NCBI GenBank assembly: GCA_951812345.1
Contig: OX638295.1
Span: 1,646,965 to 1,710,964, forward strand
DNA: 64,000 nt
Direction of reading: 5' to 3'
DNA from: Rhodothermales bacterium
GTDB lineage: Bacteria; Bacteroidota; Rhodothermia; Rhodothermales; VXPQ01
Shown one piece after another: positions 27,730 through 35,981 of this stretch. The translations under genes were made by a program, and so were the position numbers. A model generated the notes under the pieces. That model was not told where the DNA came from. It ran no database searches and saw nothing but the letters and a program-made list of their open reading frames with translations. Each line of letters starts with the position of its first letter. Position 1 is the first letter of the stretch.

Positions 27730-28986
27730 ATGTCTTCCCGCTTCGAACGCTTCATGGCGATGCGCTATCTCCGGTCCGTGCGCGGGCAAGAGGAGGGAAG
27801 CCGTTTTGTATGGTTCATTGCCTGGATAGCTACGGCAGGCGTCGCTCTGGGAACGGCGGCCTTGCTCCTGGCGCTTTCGGTCGTAAGAGGTTTCGGCAGT
27901 GAAATCGAAGCCAAAATCACCGGATTCGGGGCGCATGTACAAATAGAAACTTTTCGGGATGTGCCCATTGACCAGGCCGCCTCTATCCGGGATACGCTTG
28001 CCTCCATAACAGGTGTCGTCGATGCGGCGGTCGTAGTACAGGAATTTGCTCTGCTTCGGCGGTCCCGGGAGCATATAGAGGGCGTAGCGATACGGGGCAT
28101 GGAGCAACCGCCTGCATATTTTCTGGAACAGATCGTGGACGGCTCTTTCGATACGCAACCCGACAGCAGCGGACATGCCGGCCTTGTCATCGGAAAGGAA
28201 CTGGCCGACCTGCTCCAGGTGCAGCCAGGGCAAATTGTCACCTCCTTTTCCATGCGCTCGGCATCCGCAGGGGAAATGCCTTCCATGGCGGGTCTGACGA
28301 TACCCCGTGCAAAGACATTCCGCATTGCCGGCGTCTATGAAACGTCCCTTGCCAATTTCGATGCGTTGTATGTCTTCACATCCCTTTCCGCGGCACGTGA
28401 ACTTCTTGCCTACGGCCCGGACCAGGCGACCCGGTTCGACGTGACCCTTTCCGAAGTAGGTACAGCGAGAGAAAAAGCACAGGTCATAGAAGATCGGCTG
28501 GGGTTTCCACTCATGGCGCGGAGCATATATGACGTATATGGCGGGCTTTTTGCCTGGATCAACCTGCAGAAAAGCATTATCCCCGTCGTGATCAGCATTA
28601 TCGTCGTGGTGGCTGCATTCAACATCATCGGCACGCTCCTGATGACCACGCTTGAAAAAACACGGGAGATCGGTATTCTGAAGAGTATGGGCGCCTCCAT
28701 GCGATCAATCCGCAAACAGTTCATATGGTCAGGTCTGCTGATCGGCGGCGTGGGGGTGGCGCTTGGAGAAACCCTTGCCTTTGCGCTGGTGCTATTACAG
28801 GACAAATACGGCCTTATTTCATTGCCGGAAGAGGCGTATTACCTGACCACGGCGCCGGTCGAGTTACATGCTTTCGACTTTCTGCTCACAGGCGCCCTTG
28901 CGATGGCGCTGTGCGTGCTGGCGGCGTATGTGCCCGCCCGCGTAGCCGCTGGCATCGAAGCGATTCGCGCCATCCGGTTCCGTTGA
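27730..28986 (+). CDS. Lipoprotein-releasing ABC permease, LolC/LolE type
   Basis: 418 residues from ATG 27730; the frame opens earlier with a GTG, but MSSRFERFMAMRYLRS is the conserved family start. The first helix follows (WIATAGVALGTAALLLALSV), then a periplasmic domain and three C-terminal helices with the coupling loop EKTREIGILKSMGASMRSI. LolCE with LolD extracts lipoproteins from the inner membrane for delivery to the outer membrane. No ATPase gene is adjacent. This is a different subfamily from the two permeases at 9.8-12.4 kb. Confidence 0.92.
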   Translation: MSSRFERFMAMRYLRSVRGQEEGSRFVWFIAWIATAGVALGTAALLLALSVVRGFGSEIEAKITGFGAHVQIETFRDVPIDQAASIRDTLASITGVVDAAVVVQEFALLRRSREHIEGVAIRGMEQPPAYFLEQIVDGSFDTQPDSSGHAGLVIGKELADLLQVQPGQIVTSFSMRSASAGEMPSMAGLTIPRAKTFRIAGVYETSLANFDALYVFTSLSAARELLAYGPDQATRFDVTLSEVGTAREKAQVIEDRLGFPLMARSIYDVYGGLFAWINLQKSIIPVVISIIVVVAAFNIIGTLLMTTLEKTREIGILKSMGASMRSIRKQFIWSGLLIGGVGVALGETLAFALVLLQDKYGLISLPEEAYYLTTAPVELHAFDFLLTGALAMALCVLAAYVPARVAAGIEAIRAIRFR

Positions 28987-29006
28987 GCGCTCATACAGGA
29001 CAAAAC

Positions 29007-29276
29007 ATGGGGGACAAAAAACTACAGAGCGTACAGGTGCTGCTTTTCAGTGTGATCCGGGAACAGGCAGGGATCGATGCAACGACCTTGCATCTTGATC
29101 CCGGAGAAGCCGTATCCGCCGGCGCGCTCCTCGAAAGGCTGGCTGCAACGTATCCTGCCATTCGCCCCATGCTTCCGCTCGTACGCATTGCAGTCAATCG
29201 GGAGTACGTACCCCGAGAACATATCGTCCGGGCAGGGGACGAGGTAGCTCTCATTACGCCCGTCAGCGGAGGATGA
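29007..29276 (+). CDS. moaD: Molybdopterin synthase sulfur-carrier subunit
   Basis: 89 residues, start ATG 29007 with AGGA eight bases upstream. Ubiquitin-fold protein that donates sulfur to precursor Z as a C-terminal thiocarboxylate; the required Gly-Gly terminus is present (ITPVSGG). The internal VRIAVNREYV and GDEVALITP segments are standard. moaE begins one base after its stop codon. Other cofactor genes (moaA, moaC, moeA) are not in the window. Confidence 0.95.
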   Translation: MGDKKLQSVQVLLFSVIREQAGIDATTLHLDPGEAVSAGALLERLAATYPAIRPMLPLVRIAVNREYVPREHIVRAGDEVALITPVSGG

Positions 29277-29277
29277 G

Positions 29278-29784
29278 ATGACCGGGATATCGAACGATTC
29301 GGTCTGGATAACCATCCAGGAAATGCCCCTTTCTCTGGAAGAGGTTTCGGAATTTCTCCGGGTCGAAGAGGCTGGTGGGGTAGATATCTTCCTTGGAACC
29401 ACACGCCGGTGGACCGAAACCGAAGAAAAAGCGGCTGGCGGAAAAACCGTGCGGCGAGAAACGGTACTCCTTGAATACGAATGTTACAAACCTATGGCTC
29501 TCAAGGAGATGCACAGGCTGGTCGATGAAGCTTTTGCCCGTTGGCCGGTTCGCCGCGCCTGCCTGCTGCACCGTATCGGCGAAGTCTCGCTACGGGAAAT
29601 AAGCGTCATTGCGGGAGTCGCGGCGCCCCATCGTGCAGATGCCTTCACGGCCTGCCGGTATCTGATCGACACGCTGAAGACCCGGGCGCCGATCTGGAAG
29701 AAGGAACACTTCGTCGACGGGAACGCCAGGTGGGTCGAGGGGGATTCCGCACCCGAACCCTTCAGTTCGCCAGATACGATGTGA
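29278..29784 (+). CDS. moaE: Molybdopterin synthase catalytic subunit
   Basis: 168 residues, slightly longer than usual. Together with MoaD it converts precursor Z to molybdopterin. Motifs: GGVDIFLGTTRRWT, LEYECYKPMALKEMHRL, HRIGEVSLREISVIAGVAAPHR and the substrate-binding KTRAPIWKKEHFVDGNARWVEG (given here in parts: KTRAPIWKKE, WVEG). The 3' end overlaps the convergent purC gene by 23 bp. Confidence 0.95.
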   Translation: MTGISNDSVWITIQEMPLSLEEVSEFLRVEEAGGVDIFLGTTRRWTETEEKAAGGKTVRRETVLLEYECYKPMALKEMHRLVDEAFARWPVRRACLLHRIGEVSLREISVIAGVAAPHRADAFTACRYLIDTLKTRAPIWKKEHFVDGNARWVEGDSAPEPFSSPDTM

Positions 29785-30766
29785 CCGCCTGGTGTATGCG
29801 CTCGACCGGATCGGGATGGGTATCCGGTTCGAACACCAACCCGGTAAGCGCCTCATACAACTCGATGTAGCGGGCCGCTACCTGTATACGGAAATCGTCC
29901 GGTAAGTCGGGCAGCTCCTGGCCTGGTTCTCCCCGGAAACCCTGCTCCATCAGCCACTCCCGGACGAATTCCTTGGAAAGCTGCTTTTGAGGCAGCCCCG
30001 ACCGAAGCCGCTCCTCATAGCCATCCGCGTAGTAGTACCGTGACGAATCGGGGGTATGCACCTCGTCTATAAGGAGGAAAGCGCCATCCGGAGCGCGGCC
30101 GAATTCGTATTTGGTATCTACAAGCAGCAACCCCCGCGCCGCAGACATGTCCGTGCCGCGTGCAAACAGGGCAAGCGCCATACCTTCCAACTCATCGAAT
30201 TCGTCGTGCGTCAGCAGGCCGCGCGCTATAATCTCCTCCCTGGAGATATCTTCGTCATGTCCCGTTTCCGCTTTGGTGGCGGGGGTGAGTACGGGTTCGG
30301 GAAGGCGACTGCTTTCCTGCAGGCCGTCCGGCAACGCCACGCCTGAAACGCTGCGCCGCCCGGCGCGATATTCCCGCCAGGCATGCCCTGCAAGATACCC
30401 CCGGACCACAAATTCGACGGGAACAGGCACGCAAGGCACCGCCACCGTCACGTTCGGGTCCGGAACCGCCACAAGGTGATTGGGCGCAATATCCTTTGTT
30501 CGTTCGAAGAAAAAAGCGGCCGTTTGATTCAGCACCTGCCCCTTAAAGGGAATCTGCTGGCGAAGAATGTGATCGAACGCCGAAATGCGGTCGGTCGTCA
30601 TCAGGCAGAGCGCATCGCCGGAAACAGTGGAAGCGCGGTAGACGTCGCGGACCTTGCCCCGGTACAGCTCGCCCGCCTCCGTGAAACTCGTCTCGCTGAC
30701 CGTATGATCGAGTTGTTGTCGAATCGCCTCCTCCAGAGACCGACGCAACGTGCTTTCTGACGTCAT
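29762..30766 (-). CDS. purC: Phosphoribosylaminoimidazole-succinocarboxamide synthase
   Basis: 334 residues from ATG 30766; a TTG two codons upstream is an alternative. It ligates aspartate to CAIR in purine synthesis. Motifs: LYRGKVRDVY, TTDRISAFDHIL, EFVVRGYLAGHAWREY, PEPVLTPATKAETGHDE, LLVDTKYEFG and LIDEVHTPDSSRYY. Length and the central insert match the ~300-residue class (yeast ADE1-like) rather than the short ~240-residue class. It is a lone purine gene in this area. Confidence 0.96.
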   Translation of the reverse strand: MTSESTLRRSLEEAIRQQLDHTVSETSFTEAGELYRGKVRDVYRASTVSGDALCLMTTDRISAFDHILRQQIPFKGQVLNQTAAFFFERTKDIAPNHLVAVPDPNVTVAVPCVPVPVEFVVRGYLAGHAWREYRAGRRSVSGVALPDGLQESSRLPEPVLTPATKAETGHDEDISREEIIARGLLTHDEFDELEGMALALFARGTDMSAARGLLLVDTKYEFGRAPDGAFLLIDEVHTPDSSRYYYADGYEERLRSGLPQKQLSKEFVREWLMEQGFRGEPGQELPDLPDDFRIQVAARYIELYEALTGLVFEPDTHPDPVERIHQAVTSYLAN

Positions 30767-30790
30767 ATGCAAGAAAAGGTCAGGGAGAAT

Positions 30791-30804
30791 AAATCAGAGT
30801 ATCC
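30791..30804. repeat. Solo MITE-family end between purC and lacI-type gene
   Basis: AAATCAGAGTATCC matches the right-hand end of the full elements. It occupies most of the 43-bp gap between two minus-strand genes. Confidence 0.5.
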
Positions 30805-30809
30805 CGGAC

Positions 30810-31829
30810 TCATCCGGGCCGGGAAGACCTGCGCGCCATCAACCTGGGAACGATTACCCGATGCACCGGGGCGAGCTTTTCATCTCCGGTCATGCGCTGC
30901 AGGATTAACTCAGTGGCTTGCTCGCCCACTTCGTGCATACGCTGATCCACGCTGGAAATGCCAATGTACTGGCTGGTCTTGATATCGTCGTAGCCTACCA
31001 GCGCAATATCTCCGGGTATTTCCCTTCCGGCGTCGCGTATGGCTTTCCAGGCTCCAATGGCCTGCACATCACTCAGCGCAAAGACCGCCGTGACATCCGG
31101 GCGTTCCGAAAGAATCCGTTGCATCGCCTCGTAGCCCGCTTCCTCGCTGAAACCGGCGTGCTTCTCGGTACTCCCGCAGAAAATATCTTCCCGGGAGAAA
31201 GACCGATCGGCTTTACGCATGGCTTCCCGAGCCCCCTCGAGGCGCTCGTTCTGCATGGAACCGCTCGTGTGCGATACGATCATGGCAATCCGAGTGTGCC
31301 CAAGGCCGATCAGATGTTCGATAGCCGCCGCCGCACCCGCTCGATCGTTCCAGGAAAACGAATCGAAGGCAGGATGTTGCGTGCCCACAAGAACCACCGG
31401 GGAGTGCAGGGTTTCCAGTTCCTCCACAATGCGCTCATCGAGGGCAACGCCGACAAGAAGCAGACCTTGCACGGAACCCCCATCCAGAAAATTCATCAGC
31501 GTGGCGTTCGGTGACTTCGTTCCCAGATCGCAAAGCAGCAGATCAATATCCTGTTGGCGCAGCCGAAACCGGACGCCTTTGAGCAACTCGTTATGAAAGG
31601 GCATCGTGAAGGTGGGAATAGCCACGGCAAAGGACTTCGCCGCCTTGCGGGCCAGCGACTTAGCCGTACGATCCGGACGGAATCGCAGTGCTTCGATGGC
31701 GTTGAGCACACGTACCCGGGTCGGCTCGGTCACCAGATCGGAGCTATTCATCACACGCGACACGGTGGATATCGAAACGCCCGCCCTCTCCGCCACATCA
31801 TAAATGGTGATTCTTGATTTTTTCTGCAT
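30810..31829 (-). CDS. LacI-family transcriptional regulator
   Basis: 339 residues from ATG 31829, which begins MQKKSRITIYDVAERAG; the long upstream extension of the frame is not supported. N-terminal helix-turn-helix with the hinge motif ISTVSRVMN, then a periplasmic-binding-protein-like effector domain (SFAVAIPTF... LLLVGVALDE... RIAMIVSHTSG... VALVGYDDIKTSQ). It should repress sugar-utilisation genes. It is divergent from a malK-like ATPase gene 132 bp away, and an operator-like palindrome sits just upstream of its own start. Confidence 0.93.
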   Translation of the reverse strand: MQKKSRITIYDVAERAGVSISTVSRVMNSSDLVTEPTRVRVLNAIEALRFRPDRTAKSLARKAAKSFAVAIPTFTMPFHNELLKGVRFRLRQQDIDLLLCDLGTKSPNATLMNFLDGGSVQGLLLVGVALDERIVEELETLHSPVVLVGTQHPAFDSFSWNDRAGAAAAIEHLIGLGHTRIAMIVSHTSGSMQNERLEGAREAMRKADRSFSREDIFCGSTEKHAGFSEEAGYEAMQRILSERPDVTAVFALSDVQAIGAWKAIRDAGREIPGDIALVGYDDIKTSQYIGISSVDQRMHEVGEQATELILQRMTGDEKLAPVHRVIVPRLMARRSSRPG

Positions 31830-31835
31830 CGTACA

Positions 31836-31845
31836 AATTCGAATT
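31836..31845. promoter_or_regulatory. Candidate LacI-type operator
   Basis: AATTCGAATT is a perfect 10-bp palindrome with a central CG, the usual centre of LacI-family operators, flanked by near-symmetric ACA and GTT bases. It lies 7 bp upstream of the lacI-type start codon, in the region shared with the divergent malK-like gene. It is too short to be certain. Confidence 0.35.
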
Positions 31846-31961
31846 GTTCGATCTGTCCCCGTAGAGGGTATATTGCGCCAGAGTACGCTTAATCCCGATT
31901 CCCGCAAAAGGTCCCGGCGTCTACCGGCCAAATTCTTCCATCGCCCTTTCCCGTTTGCCGC

Positions 31962-33068
31962 ATGGCGCGTATCCGGCTCGAAAATATCCGTAAGGTCTAC
32001 GACAGGAATGTCACGGCAGTCCGGGACCTGACATTCGAGGTCGGGGAGGGGGAGTTCGTGGTGCTGGTTGGGCCATCGGGATGCGGGAAAAGCACCGTGC
32101 TGCGCATGATTGCCGGCCTCGAGTCGATCACGCAGGGTTCCCTGTATATCGATCATCGGATGGTAAACGGCGTACCCGCGCGGGACCGGGACGCGGCGAT
32201 GGTCTTTCAGAACTATGTGCTGTACCCGCACATGTCCGTGTTCGACAACATGGCCTTCGGGCTCAAACTACGCGGATACGGCAAGGAGGAAATGCACCGC
32301 CGGGTCCGGGAGGCCGCAGAATTACTCGGCGTTGAAACCATTCTGAACCGGAAACCGGAGCAATTGTCCGGGGGGCAGCGACAGCGGGTCGCTCTGGGAA
32401 GAGCCATTGTCCGCAAACCGCGCATGTTTCTCTTTGACGAACCGCTTTCCAACCTCGATGCGGGGTTGCGAGGAAAAATGCGGGCGGAAATATCGAGGCT
32501 CCACAGCCGGTTAGGTACGACCATGGTCTATGTTACCCATGATCAGGTCGAGGCCATGACCATGGGTGACCGGATTATAGTACTCGACAGGGGGCGAATC
32601 CAGCAGATCGATACGCCGCTTGCGCTCTACAGGCGGCCTGCAAACCGCTTCGTAGCCGGATTTATCGGGAATCCGGCGATGAACTTCATCGAGGGCCGCA
32701 TCGTCGAGAAGGAGGGAGGACCCGCATTCGAGGCAGAAGGAGCAACCCTGCTCATTCCCCTGCGGGAGCCCGACCATGCAGCCGTCGGATCATACGTCGG
32801 GCAGGCCGTGACCCTCGGCATCCGCCCGGAAAATATCCAGGTGTCCTCCGCTACGCCCCCCGCATATCCTGCGTACGAAGCCAATTTTCTACTGGATGTC
32901 GTGGAACCCATGGGCCATGAAGCATTTCTTTGCGCCAGGGTAGGAAAACAGGACATTCGCGCCCGAATTGCGTCACAGACACTTCCTGAAGCGGGCCGAT
33001 CCGTCCGACTGGCGCTGGACCTGAGAAAACTTTATTTCTTCGACCGGGCAACGGAGCGTGCCCTGTGA
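31962..33068 (+). CDS. Sugar ABC transporter ATP-binding protein (MalK/UgpC/MsmK type)
   Basis: 368 residues. Walker A GPSGCGKST at 37-45, signature LSGGQRQRVALGRA, Walker B MFLFDEPLSNLD, switch motif YVTHDQVEAM, followed by the C-terminal TOBE-type regulatory domain (from ~residue 240) that marks importers of sugars and glycerol phosphate. It is an orphan: no binding protein or permease genes are nearby, so it may energise distant permeases. The divergent LacI-type regulator suggests carbohydrate control. Confidence 0.94.
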   Translation: MARIRLENIRKVYDRNVTAVRDLTFEVGEGEFVVLVGPSGCGKSTVLRMIAGLESITQGSLYIDHRMVNGVPARDRDAAMVFQNYVLYPHMSVFDNMAFGLKLRGYGKEEMHRRVREAAELLGVETILNRKPEQLSGGQRQRVALGRAIVRKPRMFLFDEPLSNLDAGLRGKMRAEISRLHSRLGTTMVYVTHDQVEAMTMGDRIIVLDRGRIQQIDTPLALYRRPANRFVAGFIGNPAMNFIEGRIVEKEGGPAFEAEGATLLIPLREPDHAAVGSYVGQAVTLGIRPENIQVSSATPPAYPAYEANFLLDVVEPMGHEAFLCARVGKQDIRARIASQTLPEAGRSVRLALDLRKLYFFDRATERAL

Positions 33069-33230
33069 CATAAACAGTCGCCGAAAGTTTTTCCTGCAAT
33101 TGACCGGCACGCACAATATCTTCATATTCGCTTAAAATGTTCATCCATACCGTAAACGTGTGGCGCTCCGCGCAGCACGATGTATTGCATGGATTGCACA
33201 CATACTCCTTCATAACCATCTCCCGATAGC

Positions 33231-33761
33231 ATGTTCAGGAAACTCCTTACCGTATCCGTTGCGCTGGTTGTCGCCGGATTTGCCTCCATGACGGTGCAGG
33301 CGCAATCGAGCCAGGAAGAAATCGCCTCGGAGGTGGACGCCGTGCTTTCCAACATGGTAGCCCTTGCCGAAGCCTTTCCCGCCGATAAATACGAATGGGC
33401 GCCTACCGAGGTCGTGTTTCCGGTCCGGCGGCACCTCGTGCATGCTTCGCAAGCGTCCTACTTCTTTGTAGGGCTCGGTGGGGTGGAAGCGCCCGAGGGG
33501 GTCGATGTGCAAGGCGCACTCGAAAATGTGATGGAAAAAGAAGACGTGGTCGCGTTCCTGAAGCAAACGCACGAATTTGCGGTTTCCAGTATTCGCGGGA
33601 TGTCCGACGAAACGATGGACTCCATGGTGGATTTCTACGACGGATCACAACGGAGCGTGCGTGCAGGACTACTCGTTTATCTGCGGCATAATTCCGAACA
33701 TCTCGGGCAATTGATTTCCTATGCGCGCATGCAGGACATCGTACCGCCCTGGAGTGAATAA
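33231..33761 (+). CDS. Exported DinB-like protein, copy 1
   Basis: 176 residues with a signal peptide (MFRKLLTVSVALVVAG... ending VQAQ) followed by a DinB/YfiT-like four-helix domain. Candidate metal-binding histidines are in RRHLVHASQ, KQTHEF and LRHNSEHLGQLISYAR, the last being the typical C-terminal DinB motif. These folds are metal-dependent thiol transferases or of unknown role; an exported form is less common. A near-identical copy follows at 33925-34455. Confidence 0.88.
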   Translation: MFRKLLTVSVALVVAGFASMTVQAQSSQEEIASEVDAVLSNMVALAEAFPADKYEWAPTEVVFPVRRHLVHASQASYFFVGLGGVEAPEGVDVQGALENVMEKEDVVAFLKQTHEFAVSSIRGMSDETMDSMVDFYDGSQRSVRAGLLVYLRHNSEHLGQLISYARMQDIVPPWSE

Positions 33762-33770
33762 GAATATCGC

Positions 33771-33880
33771 GAAGAGCCTTTCTGCACTTGTCCGGTGCGG
33801 CGGCGGCAGTTTCCACGGCGGGCATGCCTCACCCGCCGCACGCCCGCCCGCACCGGGCCGTGCCGATCGTGACTGCGATC
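33771..33880 (+). pseudogene. Truncated 5' fragment of the downstream glycosylasparaginase-like gene
   Basis: This stretch in the spacer between the two DinB genes matches 34576-34682, the beginning of the Ntn-hydrolase gene, nearly base for base. It reads FLHLSGAAAAVSTAGMPHPP and then ARPHRAVPIV, against the intact gene's FLHLSGAAAAVSTASMPHPP. It then runs into the leader of the second DinB gene. It has no start codon or catalytic part: a scar of a tandem duplication that included the DinB gene plus the first ~110 bp of its neighbour. Confidence 0.85.
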
Positions 33881-33924
33881 GCACGAAACGTACACGCATT
33901 CCTTCATCACCATCTCTAAATAAT

Positions 33925-34455
33925 ATGTTCAGGAAACTCCTTACCGTAACCGTTGCGCTGGTTGTCGCCGGATTCGCCGCAATGACTGTCCAGGCGCAGT
34001 CGAACCAGGACGAGATCGCCTCGGAGGTAGACGCCGTACTCACCAACATCGTAGCCCTTGCCGAAGCGTTTCCCGCCGACAAGTACGAATGGGCGCCTAC
34101 CGAGACCGTGTTCCCGTTCCGGCGACACCTCGTGCATGTTTCGCAGGCCTCCTATTTTATTTTAGGAGTCGGGGGCGTAGAACCGCCCGAGGGAGTCGAT
34201 GTAGCAGGCGCGCTCGAGAATGTGATGGAGAAAGAAGATGTGGTAGCGTTCCTTAAGCAAACGCATGAATTTGCGGTTTCCAGCATTCGCGGGATGTCCG
34301 ACGATACGATGGACTCCATGGTGAGTTTGTACGGCGACCCGGAACGGACCGTGCGCGCCGCCATGCTCGCTTATCTGCGGCATAATTCCGAGCATCTCGG
34401 GCAATTGATTTCCTACGCGCGCATGCAGGACATCGTACCGCCCTGGAGTGAATAA
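33925..34455 (+). CDS. Exported DinB-like protein, copy 2
   Basis: 176 residues, the same length as copy 1 and differing by eye at about 25 positions. Signal peptide, DinB histidines and the C-terminal HNSEHLGQLISYARMQDI segment are all kept, while changes cluster around residues 75-90 and 130-150. Start ATG 33925; the ~25 bp just upstream resemble the leader of copy 1 (CCTTCATCACCATCTC against CCTTCATAACCATCTC). Both copies look intact and therefore possibly both functional. Confidence 0.88.
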   Translation: MFRKLLTVTVALVVAGFAAMTVQAQSNQDEIASEVDAVLTNIVALAEAFPADKYEWAPTETVFPFRRHLVHVSQASYFILGVGGVEPPEGVDVAGALENVMEKEDVVAFLKQTHEFAVSSIRGMSDDTMDSMVSLYGDPERTVRAAMLAYLRHNSEHLGQLISYARMQDIVPPWSE

Positions 34456-34559
34456 GGATACTCTGACCAAAACCGCTTCGCCCTGCCACGCTGCTTCGTC
34501 ATTCCTTGCCAGCGCACCCCTCTCAGCCTCTGAACTTCACGGACTTAATCAGAGTATCC
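34456..34559 (+). mobile_element. MITE-like element, copy 2 (104 bp)
   Basis: It begins GGATACTCTGACCAAAACCG directly after the stop codon of DinB copy 2 and ends ACTTAATCAGAGTATCC, so the outer 11 bp are perfect inverted repeats (GGATACTCTGA/TCAGAGTATCC). The inner part (34487-34559) matches the right half of the 39857-40101 element closely, including CTGCTTCGTCATTCCTTGCC. It is absent from the corresponding place after DinB copy 1, so insertion followed the duplication. Confidence 0.8.
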
Positions 34560-34562
34560 ATA

Positions 34563-35579
34563 GTGAGCATATCTAGAAGAACCTTTCTGCACTTGTCCGG
34601 TGCGGCGGCGGCAGTTTCCACGGCAAGCATGCCTCACCCGCCGCAAGCCCGCCCGCACCGGGCCGTGCCCATTGTGATCGCTTCAGGGAACGGCATCCGG
34701 GGTGTCGAACAGGCATACCGGATGATGACGGAGGAAGAAGCGGACCCGCTTGACGCAGCCATTGCCGGCGTCAAAATCCAGGAATTGGACCCGACAGACC
34801 AGAGCGTGGGCCTTGGCGGCTTGCCCGACGAGCGAGGCGTCGTTACGCTGGACGCTTCTCTTATGCATGGTCCTACGCGCCGCGCCGGGGCCGTCGCCGC
34901 CCTCGAAGACATCGCTACGCCTTCCCTTGTGGCCAAGGCGGTGATGGATTACACGGATCATGTGATCCTTGTAGGGAAGGGCGCCCGGGATTTCGCCATC
35001 CGAATGGGATTCAAACCGCAAAACCTGCTTACGGAACAGAGCCGTAAAGACTGGCTGGCCTGGAAGACAAGCCTGAACGCCGAGGATAACTGGCTGGAAT
35101 GGCCGGAAGCGGCGGCAAAACACACGGACGGCACCATTCACATGAGCGCCGTTACGGCAAGCGGGGACATCGCCTCGGTGACGACCACGAGCGGACTGGC
35201 CTGGAAGATTCCCGGTAGGATAGGGGATAGCCCCATTGTGGGCGCCGGACAGTACTGTGACAACACGGTGGGTTCCGCCGGCGCAACCGGGCGGGGCGAA
35301 GCCGCTATTCAGTCCTGCGGATCGTTTCTTGCCGTCGAGTTCATGCGTCAGGGATACGCTCCGGAAGACGCCTGTCTCGAAGTGTTGCGACGCGTCGTGT
35401 CCATGACGGAAGACCGTCTACTGGACGAACAGGGCCGCCCGCGTTTCGGGCTCAGCTTCTATGCCGTCCACAAGGACGGACGGTACGGGGCCGCCACCAT
35501 GTACGAAGGGCCCGAGTTCGCCATCGCCTCGGCGGACGGCGTTCGCCACGAACCCATGGCCTTTCTGTTTTCCAAATGA
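34563..35579 (+). CDS. Glycosylasparaginase-like Ntn hydrolase (N4-(beta-N-acetylglucosaminyl)-L-asparaginase family)
   Basis: About 338 residues if translation starts at GTG 34563 (MSISRRTFLHLSG), which gives a twin-arginine signal SRRTFLHLSGAAAAVS. In-frame codons further upstream lie inside the repeat element. Ntn-hydrolase motifs are GNGIRGVEQA, DPLDAAIAGV, SVGLGGLPDERG, LDASLMHGPTRRAGAVAAL, and the autoprocessing site DGTIHMSAVTASGDIAS, where the Thr becomes the new N-terminus. It likely acts in the periplasm on glycoasparagine or asparagine. It overlaps the VOC gene by ATGA. Confidence 0.9.
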   Translation: MSISRRTFLHLSGAAAAVSTASMPHPPQARPHRAVPIVIASGNGIRGVEQAYRMMTEEEADPLDAAIAGVKIQELDPTDQSVGLGGLPDERGVVTLDASLMHGPTRRAGAVAALEDIATPSLVAKAVMDYTDHVILVGKGARDFAIRMGFKPQNLLTEQSRKDWLAWKTSLNAEDNWLEWPEAAAKHTDGTIHMSAVTASGDIASVTTTSGLAWKIPGRIGDSPIVGAGQYCDNTVGSAGATGRGEAAIQSCGSFLAVEFMRQGYAPEDACLEVLRRVVSMTEDRLLDEQGRPRFGLSFYAVHKDGRYGAATMYEGPEFAIASADGVRHEPMAFLFSK

Positions 35580-35977
35580 GTAAATCGCCTGCCTTCGGAA
35601 CCATCGGCTGGATGGACCTGACCGTTCCCGACGCCGAAACCGTTCGGGATTTCTATGAGGCCGTGGCCGGCTGGAAGGCCTCCCCCGTAAACATGGGGGA
35701 GTACGACGATTTCAGTATGTCACCCCCGGGCGACGACACGGAAGCGGTGGCCGGGGTATGCCATGCACGAGGCCCCAATGCGGATCTGCCCCCCCAGTGG
35801 ATCATCTACATTCTGGTCGAGGATCTCGAAGCAAGCATGACCGCATGCCGCGAGCAGGGCGGCTCCGTGATCGCAGGACCCGTATCCATGGGCGCCATGG
35901 GCAGTTATTGCGTGATTCGCGATCCGGCCGGCGCCGCAGCGGCGCTTTTTTGTCCGGGTGGGGACGAGGGGGCGTGA
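35576..35977 (+). CDS. Glyoxalase/VOC-family protein
   Basis: 133 residues, start overlapping the previous stop by 4 bp (ATGA), so co-translated. The VOC fold is recognised from GTIGWMDLTVPDAETVRDFYEAV, split by the family pattern: GWMDLTVPDAE at the N-terminus, the mid FSMSPPGDD, then WIIYILVEDLEASM and GSVIAGPVSMGAMGSYCVIRDPAGA. It resembles the PhnB/Cfp30B-like branch of metal-binding enzymes and binding proteins. Substrate unknown. Confidence 0.88.
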   Translation: MSKSPAFGTIGWMDLTVPDAETVRDFYEAVAGWKASPVNMGEYDDFSMSPPGDDTEAVAGVCHARGPNADLPPQWIIYILVEDLEASMTACREQGGSVIAGPVSMGAMGSYCVIRDPAGAAAALFCPGGDEGA

Positions 35978-35981
35978 TCCC

